Program-made: the position numbers and the translations under genes
From: Metridium senile
Taxonomy: Eukaryota; Cnidaria; Anthozoa; Actiniaria; Metridiidae
NCBI GenBank assembly: GCA_949775045.1
Contig: OX459103.1
Span: 12,756,605 to 12,820,604, forward strand
Length of the DNA stretch: 64,000 nucleotides
Direction: 5' to 3'
Notes under the pieces: generated by a model
What the model was told of the DNA's origin: nothing
Database searches by the model: none
Seen by the model: only the letters and a program-made list of their open reading frames with translations
Shown: in pieces, positions 35,401-48,353 of the stretch
How the letters are laid out: each line of letters starts with the position of its first letter
Position numbering within the stretch: position 1 is the first letter of the stretch

Positions 35401-38400
35401 TTTCGGTTTTATCAGAAAGCTTAGATATTTTTAGACATTGTTCTCAGGGTCCTAGCGATCATTTTGAGTCGAAAACCCCGATTGTTTTGACACATTTTTA
35501 GCAAATCCCAAAGGCCATAAGGCATTCTGGGTATGATTTTGTAGTCTTTCCTAAATAAAATGTTTCGGTTTTATCAGAAAGCTTAGATATTTCTAGACAT
35601 TGTTCTCGGGGTCTAAGCGATCACTTTGAGTCGAAAACCCCGATTTTTTTGTAACGACGTTTAGAGACCCCTCTGGTAGTCTATAGGGCATTCTGGGTAA
35701 GATTTTGTAGTTTTTCCTAAATATAATTTTTCGGTATTATCAGAAAGCTTAGATATTTTTAGACATTGGTTTCAGGGTCCTAGCGATCATTTTGAGTCGA
35801 AAACCCCGATTGTTTTGACACATTTTTAGCAAATCCCAAAGGCCATAAGGCATTCTGGGTATGATTTTGTAGTCTTTCCTAAATAAAATGTTTCGGTTTT
35901 ATCAGAAAGCTTAGATATTTCTAGACATTGTTCTCGGGGTCTAAGCGATCACTTTGAGTCGAAAACCCCGATTTTTTTGTAACGACTTTTAGAGACCCCT
36001 CTGGTAGTCTATAGGGCATTCTGGGTAAGATTTTGTAGTTTTTCCTAAATAGAATTTTTCGGTTTTATCAGAAAGCTTAGATATTTTTAGACATTGTTCT
36101 CAGGGTCCTAGCGATCATTTTGAGTCGAAAACCCCGATTGTTTTGACACATTTTTAGCAAATCCCAAAGGCCATAAGGCATTCTGGGTATGATTTTGTAG
36201 TCTTTCCTAAATAAAATGTTTCGGTTTTATCAGAAAGCTTAGATATTTCTAGACATTGTTCTCGGGGTCTAAGCGATCACTTTGAGTCGAAAACCCCGAT
36301 TTTTTTGTAACGACGTTTAGAGACCCCTCTGGTAGTCTATAGGGCATTCTGGGTAAGATTTTGTAGTTTTTCCTAAATATAATTTTTCGGTTTTATCAGA
36401 AAGCTTAGATATTTTTAGACATTGGTTTCAGGGTCCTAGCGATCATTTTGAGTCGAAAACCCCGATTGTTTTGACACATTTTTAGCAAATCCCAAAGGCC
36501 ATAAGGCATTCTGGGTATGATTTTGTAGTCTTTCCTAAATAAAATGTTTCGGTTTTATCAGAAAGCTTAGATATTTCTAGACATTGTTCTCGGGGTCTAA
36601 GCGATCACTTTGAGTCGAAAACCCCGATTTTTTTTAACGATTTTTAGAGACCCCTCTGGTAGTCTATAGGGCATTCTGGGTAAGATTTTGTAGTTTTTCC
36701 TAAATAGAATTTTTGGGTTTTATCAGAAAGCTTAGATATTTTTAGACATTGTTCTCAGGGTCCTAGCGATCATTTTGAGTCGAAAACCCCGATTGTTTTG
36801 ACACATTTTTAGCAAATCCCAAAGGCCATAAGGCATTCTGGGTATGATTTTGTAGTCTTTCCTAAATAAAATGTTTCGGTTTTATCAGAAAGCTTAGATA
36901 TTTCTAGAAATTGTACTCGGGGTCTAAGCAATCACTTTTGAGTCGAAAACCCCGATTGTTTTGACACATTTTTAGCAAATCCCGGTTTAAGCTTAGATAT
37001 TTCTAGAAATTGTACTCGGGGTCTAAGCAATCACTTTGAGTCGAAAACCCCGATTTTTTTTAACAACTTTTAGAGACCCCTCTGGTAGTCTATAGGGCAT
37101 TCTGGGTAAGATTTTGTAGTTTTTCCTAAATAGAATTTTTCGGTTTTATCAGAAAGCTTAGATATTTTTAGACATTGTTCTCAGGGTCCTAGCGATCATT
37201 TTGAGTCGAAAACCCCGATTGTTTTGACACATTTTTAGCAAATCCCGGTTTAAGCTTAGATATTTCTAGAAATTGTACTCGGGGTCTAAGCAATCACTTT
37301 GAGTCGAAAACCCCGATTTTTTTTAACAACTTTTAGAGACCCCTCTGGTAGTCTATAGGGCATTCTGGGTAAGATTTTGTAGTTTTTCCTAAATAGAATT
37401 TTTCGGTTTTATCAGAAAGCTTAGATATTTTTAGACATTGTTCTCAGGGTCCTAGCGATCATTTTGAGTCGAAAACCCCGATTGTTTTGACACATTTTTA
37501 GCAAATCCCAAAGGCCATAAGGCATTCTGGGTATGATTTTGTAGTCTTTCCTAAATAAAATGTTTCGGTTTTATCAGAAAGCTTAGATATTTCTAGACAT
37601 TGTTCTCGGGGTCTAAGCGATCACTTTGAGTCGAAAACCCCGATTTTTTTGTAACGACGTTTAGAGACCCCTCTGGTAGTCTATAGGGCATTCTGGGTAA
37701 GATTTTGTAGTTTTTCCTAAATATAATTTTTCGGTATTATCAGAAAGCTTAGATATTTTTAGACATTGGTTTCAGGGTCCTAGCGATCATTTTGAGTCGA
37801 AAACCCCGATTGTTTTGACACATTTTTAGCAAATCCCAAAGGCCATAAGGCATTCTGGGTATGATTTTGTAGTCTTTCCTAAATAAAATGTTTCGGTTTT
37901 ATCAGAAAGCTTAGATATTTCTAGACATTGTTCTCGGGGTCTAAGCGATCACTTTGAGTCGAAAACCCCGATTTTTTTGTAACGACTTTTAGAGACCCCT
38001 CTGGTAGTCTATAGGGCATTCTGGGTAAGATTTTGTAGTTTTTCCTAAATAGAATTTTTCGGTTTTATCAGAAAGCTTAGATATTTTTAGACATTGTTCT
38101 CAGGGTCCTAGCGATCATTTTGAGTCGAAAACCCCGATTGTTTTGACACATTTTTAGCAAATCCCAAAGGCCATAAGGCATTCTGGGTATGATTTTGTAG
38201 TCTTTCCTAAATAAAATGTTTCGGTTTTATCAGAAAGCTTAGATATTTCTAGACATTGTTCTCGGGGTCTAAGCGATCACTTTGAGTCGAAAACCCCGAT
38301 TTTTTTGTAACGACGTTTAGAGACCCCTCTGGTAGTCTATAGGGCATTCTGGGTAAGATTTTGTAGTTTTTCCTAAATAGAATTTTTCGGTTTTATCAGA

Positions 38401-38626
38401 AAGATTAGATATTTTTAGACATTGGTTTCAGGGTCCTAGCGATCATTTTGAGTCGAAAACCCCGATTGTTTTGACACATTTTTAGCAAATCCCAAAGGCC
38501 ATAAGGCATTCTGGGTATGATTTTGTAGTCTTTCCTAAATAAAATGTTTCGGTTTTATCAGAAAGCTTAGATATTTCTAGACATTGTTCTCGGGGTCTAA
38601 GCGATCACTTTGAGTCGAAAACCCCG
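31985..38626 (+). repeat. 2,000-bp higher-order repeat (about 3.3 copies)
   Basis: All markers repeat at exactly 2,000 bp: GTAACGACGTTT (33651, 35651, 37651), TTCGGTATTATC (TCGGTATTAT at 33731, 35731, 37731), the paired short-A junctions 263 bp apart (32981/33244, 34981/35244, 36981/37244) and CATTGGTTTCAGG. Copies run 32461-34460, 34461-36460 and 36461-38460. Each has 13 monomers: 11 full and two truncated A. I saw no difference between copies 1 and 2; copy 3 differs near its right end (AAATAGAATT near 38386, AAGATTAGAT at 38401). The match ends at the A leader at 38626. This is the most homogeneous stretch of the window. Confidence 0.93.
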
Positions 38627-38786
38627 ATTGTGTTGACACATTTTTAGCAAATCCCAAAGGCCATAAGGCATTCTGGGTATGATTTTGTAGTCTTTCCTAA
38701 ATAAAATGTTTCGGTTTTATCAGAAAGCTTAGATATTTTTAGACATTGTTCTCAGGGTCCTAGCGATCATTTTGAGTCGAAAACCC
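38626..38786 (+). repeat. Chimeric monomer: A front, B tail (161 bp)
   Basis: Starts GATTGTGTTGACAC as an A-A second member, keeps AAATAAAATG, then switches to the B tail ATATTTTTAGAC, TCAGGGTCC and AAACCCGATT. It sits at the right edge of the 2,000-bp repeat and may be its recombination boundary. The next monomers (38,787 onward) look like the left-hand part of the window: A, A with GTG leader, then B. Confidence 0.82.
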
Positions 38787-39931
38787 GATTGTTTTGACAC
38801 ATTTTTAGCAAATCCCAAAGGCCATAAGGCATTCTGGGTATGATTTTGTAGTCTTTCCTAAATAAAATGTTTCGGTTTTATCAGAAAGCTTAGATATTTC
38901 TAGACATTGTTCTCGGGGTCTAAGCGATCACTTTGAGTCGAAAACCCCGATTGTGTTGACACATTTTTAGCAAATCCCAAAGGCCATAAGGCATTCTGGG
39001 TATGATTTTGTAGTCTTTCCTAAATAAAATGTTTCGGTTTTATCAGAAAGCTTAGATATTTCTAGACATTGTTCTCGGGGTCTAAGCGATCACTTTGAGT
39101 CGAAAACCCCGATTTTTTTGTAACGACTTTTAGAGACCCCTCTGGTAGTCTATAGGGCATTCTGGGTAAGATTTTGTAGTTTTTCCTAAATAGAATTTTT
39201 CGGTTTTATCAGAAAGCTTAGATATTTTTAGACATTGTTCTCAGGGTCCTAGCGATCATTTTGAGTCGAAACCCCCGATTTTTTTTAACGATTTTTAGAG
39301 ACCCCTCTGGTAGTCTATAGGGCATTCTGGGTAAGATTTTGTAGTTTTTCCTAAATAGAATTTTTCGGTTTTATCAGAAAGCTTAGATATTTTTAGACAT
39401 TGTTCTCAGGGTCCTAGCGATCATTTTGAGTCGAAAACCCAGATTGTTTTGACACATTTTTAGCAAATCCCAAAGGCCATAAGGCATTCTGGGTATGATT
39501 TTGTAGTCTTTTCTAAATAAAATGTTTCGGTTTTATCAGAAAGCTTAGATATTTCTAGAAATTGTACTCGGGGTCTAAGCAATCACTTTGAGTCGAAAAC
39601 CCCGATTTTTTTTAACAACTTTTAGAGACCCCTCTGGTAGTCTATAGGGCATTCTGGGTAAGATTTTGTAGTTTTTCCTAAATAGAATTTTTGGGTTTTA
39701 TCAGAAAGCTTAGATATTTTTAGACATTGTTCTCAGGGTCCTAGCGATCATTTTGAGTCGAAAACCCCGATTGTTTTGACACATTTTTAGCAAATCCCAA
39801 AGGCCATAAGGCATTCTGGGTATGATTTTGTAGTATTTCCTAAATAAAATGTTTCGGTTTTATCAGAAAGCTTAGATATTTCTAGAAATTGTACTCGGGG
39901 TCTAAGCAATCACTTTTGAGTCGAAAACCCC
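38787..39931 (+). repeat. Rearranged spacer between higher-order repeats, including a B-B junction
   Basis: Contains A-A (junction 38949), then B with GTAACGACTT, a direct B-B junction at 39277 marked by a private GAAACCCCCGATT, a B ending in AACCCAGATTG (the rare variant otherwise seen at 15326, 17614, 20063 and near 22616), an A with CTTTTCTAAATA near 39508, a B with TTTTTGGG and an A with GTAGTATTTCC. It mixes subtypes typical of the left, middle and right parts of the window. Confidence 0.75.
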
Positions 39932-40720
39932 GATTGTTTTGACACATTTTTAGCAAATCCCGGTTTAAGCTTAGATATTTCTAGAAATTGTACTCGGGGT
40001 CTAAGCAATCACTTTGAGTCGAAAACCCCGATTTTTTTTAACAACTTTTAGAGACCCCTCTGGTAGTCTATAGGGCATTCTGGGTAAGATTTTGTAGTTT
40101 TTCCTAAATAGAATTTTTCGGTTTTATCAGAAAGCTTAGATATTTTTAGACATTGTTCTCAGGGTCCTAGCGATCATTTTGAGTCGAAAACCCCGATTGT
40201 TTTGACACATTTTTAGCAAATCCCGGTTTAAGCTTAGATATTTCTAGAAATTGTACTCGGGGTCTAAGCAATCACTTTGAGTCGAAAACCCCGATTTTTT
40301 TTAACAACTTTTAGAGACCCCTCTGGTAGTCTATAGGGCATTCTGGGTAAGATTTTGTAGTTTTTCCTAAATAGAATTTTTCGGTTTTATCAGAAAGCTT
40401 AGATATTTTTAGACATTGTTCTCAGGGTCCTAGCGATCATTTTGAGTCGAAAACCCCGATTGTTTTGACACATTTTTAGCAAATCCCGGTTTAAGCTTAG
40501 ATATTTCTAGAAATTGTACTCGGGGTCTAAGCAATCACTTTGAGTCGAAAACCCCGATTTTTTTTAACAACTTTTAGAGACCCCTCTGGTAGTCTATAGG
40601 GCATTCTGGGTAAGATTTTGTAGTTTTTCCTAAATAGAATTTTTCGGTTTTATCAGAAAGCTTAGATATTTTTAGACATTGTTCTCAGGGTCCTAGCGAT
40701 CATTTTGAGTCGAAAACCCC
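39932..40720 (+). repeat. 263-bp unit repeated three times (short A + B)
   Basis: Three consecutive units of a truncated A (98 bp) and a B (165 bp) start at 39932, 40195 and 40458; 3 x 263 = 789 bp fits the interval exactly. The second and third belong to the duplicated 8,159-bp block and recur at 48354 and 48617. Pairs of the same unit are found in each 2,000-bp repeat. The three copies look identical by eye. Confidence 0.88.
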
Positions 40721-43700
40721 GATTGTTTTGACACATTTTTAGCAAATCCCAAAGGCCATAAGGCATTCTGGGTATGATTTTGTAGTCTTTCCTAAATAAA
40801 ATGTTTCGGTTTTATCAGAAAGCTTAGATATTTCTAGACATTGTTCTCGGGGTCTAAGCGATCACTTTGAGTCGAAAACCCCGATTTTTTTGTAACGACG
40901 TTTAGAGACCCCTCTGGTAGTCTATAGGGCATTCTGGGTAAGATTTTGTAGTTTTTCCTAAATATAATTTTTCGGTTTTATCAGAAAGCTTAGATATTTT
41001 TAGACATTGGTTTCAGGGTCCTAGCGATCATTTTGAGTCGAAAACCCCGATTGTTTTGACACATTTTTAGCAAATCCCAAAGGCCATAAGGCATTCTGGG
41101 TATGATTTTGTAGTCTTTCCTAAATAAAATGTTTCGGTTTTATCAGAAAGCTTAGATATTTGTAGACATTGTTCTCGGGGTCTAAGCGATCACTTTGAGT
41201 CGAAAACCCCGATTTTTTTGTAACGACTTTTAGAGACCCCTCTGGTAGTCTATAGGGCATTCTGGGTAAGATTTTGTAGTTTTTCCTAAATAGAATTTTT
41301 CGGTTTTATCAGAAAGCTTAGATATTTTTAGACATTGTTCTCAGGGTCCTAGCGATCATTTTGAGTCGAAAACCCCGATTGTTTTGACACATTTTTAGCA
41401 AATCCCGGTTTAAGCTTAGATATTTCTAGAAATTGTACTCGGGGTCTAAGCAATCACTTTGAGTCGAAAACCCCGATTTTTTTTAACAACTTTTAGAGAC
41501 CCCTCTGGTAGTCTATAGGGCATTCTGGGTAAGATTTTGTAGTTTTTCCTAAATAGAATTTTTCTGTTTTATCAGAAAGCTTAGATATTTTTAGACATTG
41601 TTCTCAGGGTCCTAGCGATCATTTTGAGTCGAAAACCCCGATTGTTTTGACACATTTTTAGCAAATCCCAAAGGCCATAAGGCATTCTGGGTATGATTTT
41701 GTAGTCTTTCCTAAATAAAATGTTTCGGTTTTATCAGAAAGCTTAGATATTTCTAGACATTGTTCTCGGGGTCTAAGCGATCACTTTGAGTCGAAAACCC
41801 CGATTTTTTTGTAACGACGTTTAGAGACCCCTCTGGTAGTCTATAGGGCATTCTGGGTAAGATTTTGTAGTTTTTCCTAAATATAATTTTTCGGTTTTAT
41901 CAGAAAGCTTAGATATTTTTAGACATTGGTTTCAGGGTCCTAGCGATCATTTTGAGTCGAAAACCCCGATTGTTTTGACACATTTTTAGCAAATCCCAAA
42001 GGCCATAAGGCATTCTGGGTATGATTTTGTAGTCTTTCCTAAATAAAATGTTTCGGTTTTATCAGAAAGCTTAGATATTTGTAGACATTGTTCTCGGGGT
42101 CTAAGCGATCACTTTGAGTCGAAAACCCCGATTTTTTTGTAACGACTTTTAGAGACCCCTCTGGTAGTCTATAGGGCATTCTGGGTAAGATTTTGTAGTT
42201 TTTCCTAAATAGAATTTTTCGGTTTTATCAGAAAGCTTAGATATTTTTAGACATTGTTCTCAGGGTCCTAGCGATCATTTTGAGTCGAAAACCCGATTGT
42301 TTTGACACATTTTTAGCAAATCCCAAAGGCCATAAGGCATTCTGGGTATGATTTTGTAGTCTTTCCTAAATAAAATGTTTCGGTTTTATCAGAAAGCTTA
42401 GATATTTCTAGAAATTGTACTCGGGGTCTAAGCAATCACTTTTGAGTCGAAAACCCCGATTGTTTTGACACATTTTTAGCAAATCCCGGTTTAAGCTGAG
42501 ATATTTCTAGAAATTGTACTCGGGGTCTAAGCAATCACTTTGAGTCGAAAACCCCGATTTTTTTTAACAACTTTTAGAGACCCCTCTGGTAGTCTATAGG
42601 GCATTCTGGGTAAGATTTTGTAGTGTTTCCTAAATAGAATTTTTCGGTTTTATCAGAAAGCTTAGATATTTTTAGACATTGTTCTCAGGGTCCTAGCGAT
42701 CATTTTGAGTCGAAAACCCCGATTGTTTTGACACATTTTTAGCAAATCCCAAAGGCCATAAGGCATTCTGGGTATGATTTTGTAGTCTATCCTAAATAAA
42801 ATGTTTCGGTTTTATCAGAAAGCTTAGATATTTCTAGACATTGTTCTCGGGGTCTAAGCGATCACTTTGAGTCGAAAACCCCGATTTTTTTGTAACGACG
42901 TTTAGAGACCCCTCTGGTAGTCTATAGGGCATTCTGGGTAAGATTTTGTAGTTTTTCCTAAATATAATTTTTCGGTTTTATCAGAAAGCTTAGATATTTT
43001 TAGACATTGGTTTCAGGGTCCTAGCGATCATTTTGAGTCGAAAACCCCGATTGTTTTGACACATTTTTAGCAAATCCCAAAGGCCATAAGGCATTCTGGG
43101 TATGATTTTGTAGTCTTTCCTAAATAAAATGTTTCGGTTTTATCAGAAAGCTTAGATATTTGTAGACATTGTTCTCGGGGTCTAAGCGATCACTTTGAGT
43201 CGAAAACCCCGATTTTTTTGTAACGACTTTTAGAGACCCCTCTGGTAGTCTATAGGGCATTCTGGGTAAGATTTTGTAGTTTTTCCTAAATAGAATTTTT
43301 CGGTTTTATCAGAAAGCTTAGATATTTTTAGACATTGTTCTCAGGGTCCTAGCGATCATTTTGAGTCGAAAACCCGATTGTTTTGACACATTTTTAGCAA
43401 ATCCCAAAGGCCATAAGGCATTCTGGGTATGATTTTGTAGTCTTTCCTAAATAAAATGTTTCGGTTTTATCAGAAAGCTTAGATATTTCTAGAAATTGTA
43501 CTCGGGGTCTAAGCAATCACTTTTGAGTCGAAAACCCCGATTGTTTTGACACATTTTTAGCAAATCCCGGTTTAAGCTTAGATATTTCTAGAAATTGTAC
43601 TCGGGGTCTAAGCAATCACTTTGAGTCGAAAACCCTGATTTTTTTTAACAACTTTTAGAGACCCCTCTGGTAGTCTATAGGGCATTCTGGGTAAGATTTT

Positions 43701-46700
43701 GTAGTGTTTCCTAAATAGAATTTTTCGGTTTTATCAGAAAGCTTAGATATTTTTAGACATTGTTCTCAGGGTCCTAGCGATCATTTTGAGTCGAAAACCC
43801 CGATTGTTTTGACACATTTTTAGCAAATCCCAAAGGCCATAAGGCATTCTGGGTATGATTTTGTAGTCTATCCTAAATAAAATGTTTCGGTTTTATCAGA
43901 AAGCTTAGATATTTCTAGACATTGTTCTCGGGGTCTAAGCGATCACTTTGAGTCGAAAACCCCGATTTTTTTGTAACGACTTTTAGAGCCCCCTCTGGTA
44001 GTCTATAGGGCATTCTGGGTAAGATTTTGTAGCTTTTCCTAAATAGAATTTTTCGGTTTTATCAGAAAGCTTAGATATTTTTAGACATTGTTCTCAGGGT
44101 CCTAGCGATCATTTTGAGTCGAAAACCCCGATTGTTTTGACACATTTTTAGCAAATCCCAAAGGCCATAAGGCATTCTGGGTATGATTTTGTAGTCTTTC
44201 CTAAATAAAAATTTTCGGTTTTATCAGAAAGCTTAGATATTTCTAGAAATTGTACTCGGGGTCTAAGCAATCACTTTGAGTCGAAAACCCCGATTTTTTT
44301 TAACAACTTTTAGAGACCCCTCTGGTAGTCTATAGGGCATTCTGGGTAAGATTTTGTAGTTTTTCCTAAATAGAATTTTTCGGTTTTATCAGAAAGCTTA
44401 GATATTTTTAGACATTGTTCTCAGGGTCCTAGCGATCATTTTGAGTCGAAAACCCCGATTGTTTTGACACATTTTTAGCAAATCCCAAAGGCCATAAGGC
44501 ATTCTGGGTATGATTTTGTAGTCTTTCCTAAATAAAATGTTTCGGTTTTATCAGAAAGCTTAGATATTTGTAGACATTGTTCTCGGGGTCTAAGCGATCA
44601 CTTTGAGTCGAAAACCCCGATTTTTTTGTAACGACTTTTAGAGACCCCTCTGGTAGTCTATAGGGCATTCTGGGTAAGATTTTGTAGTTTTTCCTAAATA
44701 GAATTTTTCGGTTTTATCAGAAAGCTTAGATATTTTTAGACATTGTTCTCAGGGTCCTAGCGATCATTTTGAGTCGAAAACCCGATTGTTTTGACACATT
44801 TTTAGCAAATCCCAAAGGCCATAAGGCATTCTGGGTATGATTTTGTAGTCTTTCCTAAATAAAATGTTTCGGTTTTATCAGAAAGCTTAGATATTTCTAG
44901 AAATTGTACTCGGGGTCTAAGCAATCACTTTTGAGTCGAAAACCCCGATTGTTTTGACACATTTTTAGCAAATCCCGGTTTAAGCTTAGATATTTCTAGA
45001 AATTGTACTCGGGGTCTAAGCAATCACTTTGAGTCGAAAACCCCGATTTTTTTTAACAACTTTTAGAGACCCCTCTGGTAGTCTATAGGGCATTCTGGGT
45101 AAGATTTTGTAGTGTTTCCTAAATAGAATTTTTCGGTTTTATCAGAAAGCTTAGATATTTTTAGACATTGTTCTCAGGGTCCTAGCGATCATTTTGAGTC
45201 GAAAACCCCGATTGTTTTGACACATTTTTAGCAAATCCCAAAGGCCATAAGGCATTCTGGGTATGATTTTGTAGTCTATCCTAAATAAAATGTTTCGGTT
45301 TTATCAGAAAGCTTAGATATTTCTAGACATTGTTCTCGGGGTCTAAGCGATCACTTTGAGTCGAAAACCCCGATTTTTTTGTAACGACGTTTAGAGACCC
45401 CTCTGGTAGTCTATAGGGCATTCTGGGTAAGATTTTGTAGTTTTTCCTAAATATAATTTTTCGGTTTTATCAGAAAGCTTAGATATTTTTAGACATTGGT
45501 TTCAGGGTCCTAGCGATCATTTTGAGTCGAAAACCCCGATTGTTTTGACACATTTTTAGCAAATCCCAAAGGCCATAAGGCATTCTGGGTATGATTTTGT
45601 AGTCTTTCCTAAATAAAATGTTTCGGTTTTATCAGAAAGCTTAGATATTTGTAGACATTGTTCTCGGGGTCTAAGCGATCACTTTGAGTCGAAAACCCCG
45701 ATTTTTTTGTAACGACTTTTAGAGACCCCTCTGGTAGTCTATAGGGCATTCTGGGTAAGATTTTGTAGTTTTTCCTAAATAGAATTTTTCGGTTTTATCA
45801 GAAAGCTTAGATATTTTTAGACATTGTTCTCAGGGTCCTAGCGATCATTTTGAGTCGAAAACCCGATTGTTTTGACACATTTTTAGCAAATCCCAAAGGC
45901 CATAAGGCATTCTGGGTATGATTTTGTAGTCTTTCCTAAATAAAATGTTTCGGTTTTATCAGAAAGCTTAGATATTTCTAGAAATTGTACTCGGGGTCTA
46001 AGCAATCACTTTTGAGTCGAAAACCCCGATTGTTTTGACACATTTTTAGCAAATCCCGGTTTAAGCTTAGATATTTCTAGAAATTGTACTCGGGGTCTAA
46101 GCAATCACTTTGAGTCGAAAACCCTGATTTTTTTTAACAACTTTTAGAGACCCCTCTGGTAGTCTATAGGGCATTCTGGGTAAGATTTTGTAGTGTTTCC
46201 TAAATAGAATTTTTCGGTTTTATCAGAAAGCTTAGATATTTTTAGACATTGTTCTCAGGGTCCTAGCGATCATTTTGAGTCGAAAACCCCGATTGTTTTG
46301 ACACATTTTTAGCAAATCCCAAAGGCCATAAGGCATTCTGGGTATGATTTTGTAGTCTATCCTAAATAAAATGTTTCGGTTTTATCAGAAAGCTTAGATA
46401 TTTCTAGACATTGTTCTCGGGGTCTAAGCGATCACTTTGAGTCGAAAACCCCGATTTTTTTGTAACGACTTTTAGAGCCCCCTCTGGTAGTCTATAGGGC
46501 ATTCTGGGTAAGATTTTGTAGCTTTTCCTAAATAGAATTTTTCGGTTTTATCAGAAAGCTTAGATATTTTTAGACATTGTTCTCAGGGTCCTAGCGATCA
46601 TTTTGAGTCGAAAACCCCGATTGTTTTGACACATTTTTAGCAAATCCCAAAGGCCATAAGGCATTCTGGGTATGATTTTGTAGTCTTTCCTAAATAAAAA

Positions 46701-48353
46701 TTTTCGGTTTTATCAGAAAGCTTAGATATTTCTAGAAATTGTACTCGGGGTCTAAGCAATCACTTTGAGTCGAAAACCCCGATTTTTTTTAACAACTTTT
46801 AGAGACCCCTCTGGTAGTCTATAGGGCATTCTGGGTAAGATTTTGTAGTTTTTCCTAAATAGAATTTTTCGGTTTTATCAGAAAGCTTAGATATTTTTAG
46901 ACATTGTTCTCAGGGTCCTAGCGATCATTTTGAGTCGAAAACCCCGATTGTTTTGACACATTTTTAGCAAATCCCAAAGGCCATAAGGCATTCTGGGTAT
47001 GATTTTGTAGTCTTTCCTAAATAAAATGTTTCGGTTTTATCAGAAAGCTTAGATATTTGTAGACATTGTTCTCGGGGTCTAAGCGATCACTTTGAGTCGA
47101 AAACCCCGATTTTTTTGTAACGACTTTTAGAGACCCCTCTGGTAGTCTATAGGGCATTCTGGGTAAGATTTTGTAGTTTTTCCTAAATAGAATTTTTCGG
47201 TTTTATCAGAAAGCTTAGATATTTTTAGACATTGTTCTCAGGGTCCTAGCGATCATTTTGAGTCGAAAACCCGATTGTTTTGACACATTTTTAGCAAATC
47301 CCAAAGGCCATAAGGCATTCTGGGTATGATTTTGTAGTCTTTCCTAAATAAAATGTTTCGGTTTTATCAGAAAGCTTAGATATTTCTAGAAATTGTACTC
47401 GGGGTCTAAGCAATCACTTTTGAGTCGAAAACCCCGATTGTTTTGACACATTTTTAGCAAATCCCGGTTTAAGCTTAGATATTTCTAGAAATTGTACTCG
47501 GGGTCTAAGCAATCACTTTGAGTCGAAAACCCCGATTTTTTTTAACAACTTTTAGAGACCCCTCTGGTAGTCTATAGGGCATTCTGGGTAAGATTTTGTA
47601 GTGTTTCCTAAATAGAATTTTTCGGTTTTATCAGAAAGCTTAGATATTTTTAGACATTGTTCTCAGGGTCCTAGCGATCATTTTGAGTCGAAAACCCCGA
47701 TTGTTTTGACACATTTTTAGCAAATCCCAAAGGCCATAAGGCATTCTGGGTATGATTTTGTAGTCTATCCTAAATAAAATGTTTCGGTTTTATCAGAAAG
47801 CTTAGATATTTCTAGACATTGTTCTCGGGGTCTAAGCGATCACTTTGAGTCGAAAACCCCGATTTTTTTGTAACGACTTTTAGAGCCCCCTCTGGTAGTC
47901 TATAGGGCATTCTGGGTAAGATTTTGTAGCTTTTCCTAAATAGAATTTTTCGGTTTTATCAGAAAGCTTAGATATTTTTAGACATTGTTCTCAGGGTCCT
48001 AGCGATCATTTTGAGTCGAAAACCCCGATTGTTTTGACACATTTTTAGCAAATCCCAAAGGCCATAAGGCATTCTGGGTATGATTTTGTAGTCTTTCCTA
48101 AATAAAAATTTTCGGTTTTATCAGAAAGCTTAGATATTTCTAGAAATTGTACTCGGGGTCTAAGCGATCACTTTGAGTCGAAAACCCCGATTTTTTTTAA
48201 CAACTTTTAGAGACCCCTCTGGTAGTCTATAGGGCATTCTGGGTAAGATTTTGTAGTTTTTCCTAAATAGAATTTTTCGGTTTTATCAGAAAGCTTAGAT
48301 ATTTTTAGACATTGTTCTCAGGGTCCTAGCGATCATTTTGAGTCGAAAACCCC
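40195..48353 (+). repeat. Large block, copy 1 (8,159 bp, with an internal 2,489-bp duplication)
   Basis: Its 5' half recurs 8,159 bp downstream: short-A junctions 40222/48381, 40485/48644, 41404/49563, 42485/50644, 43566/51725 and 44974/53133; TTTCTGTTTTATC 41561/49720; AAGCTGAGATA 42493/50652; AACCCTGATT 43633/51792; TAGAGCCCCCTC (43985/52144). From about 45,390 on, the offset to the second copy is 5,670 bp instead (47463/53133, 47882/53552). 8,159 equals 5,670 + 2,489, so copy 1 carries an extra 2,489-bp duplication. It is built from 1,081-bp and 1,408-bp modules, each with one short A. Confidence 0.87.
41970..47870 (+). repeat. 2,489-bp higher-order repeat (1,081 + 1,408 modules)
   Basis: Markers 2,489 bp apart: short-A junctions 42485/44974/47463 and 43566/46055; ACCCGATTG 42295/44784; AACCCTGATT 43633/46122; TAGAGCCCCCTC 43985/46474; GTAGTCTATCC near 42784/45273/47762; AAATAAAAATTTTCGG near 44209/46698. 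The match begins between 41,940 (GGTTTC versus GTTCTC) and 42,070, and stops near 47,880, where GACTTTTAGAGCC replaces GACGTTTAGAGAC. Two full copies and part of a third are present. Confidence 0.85.
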
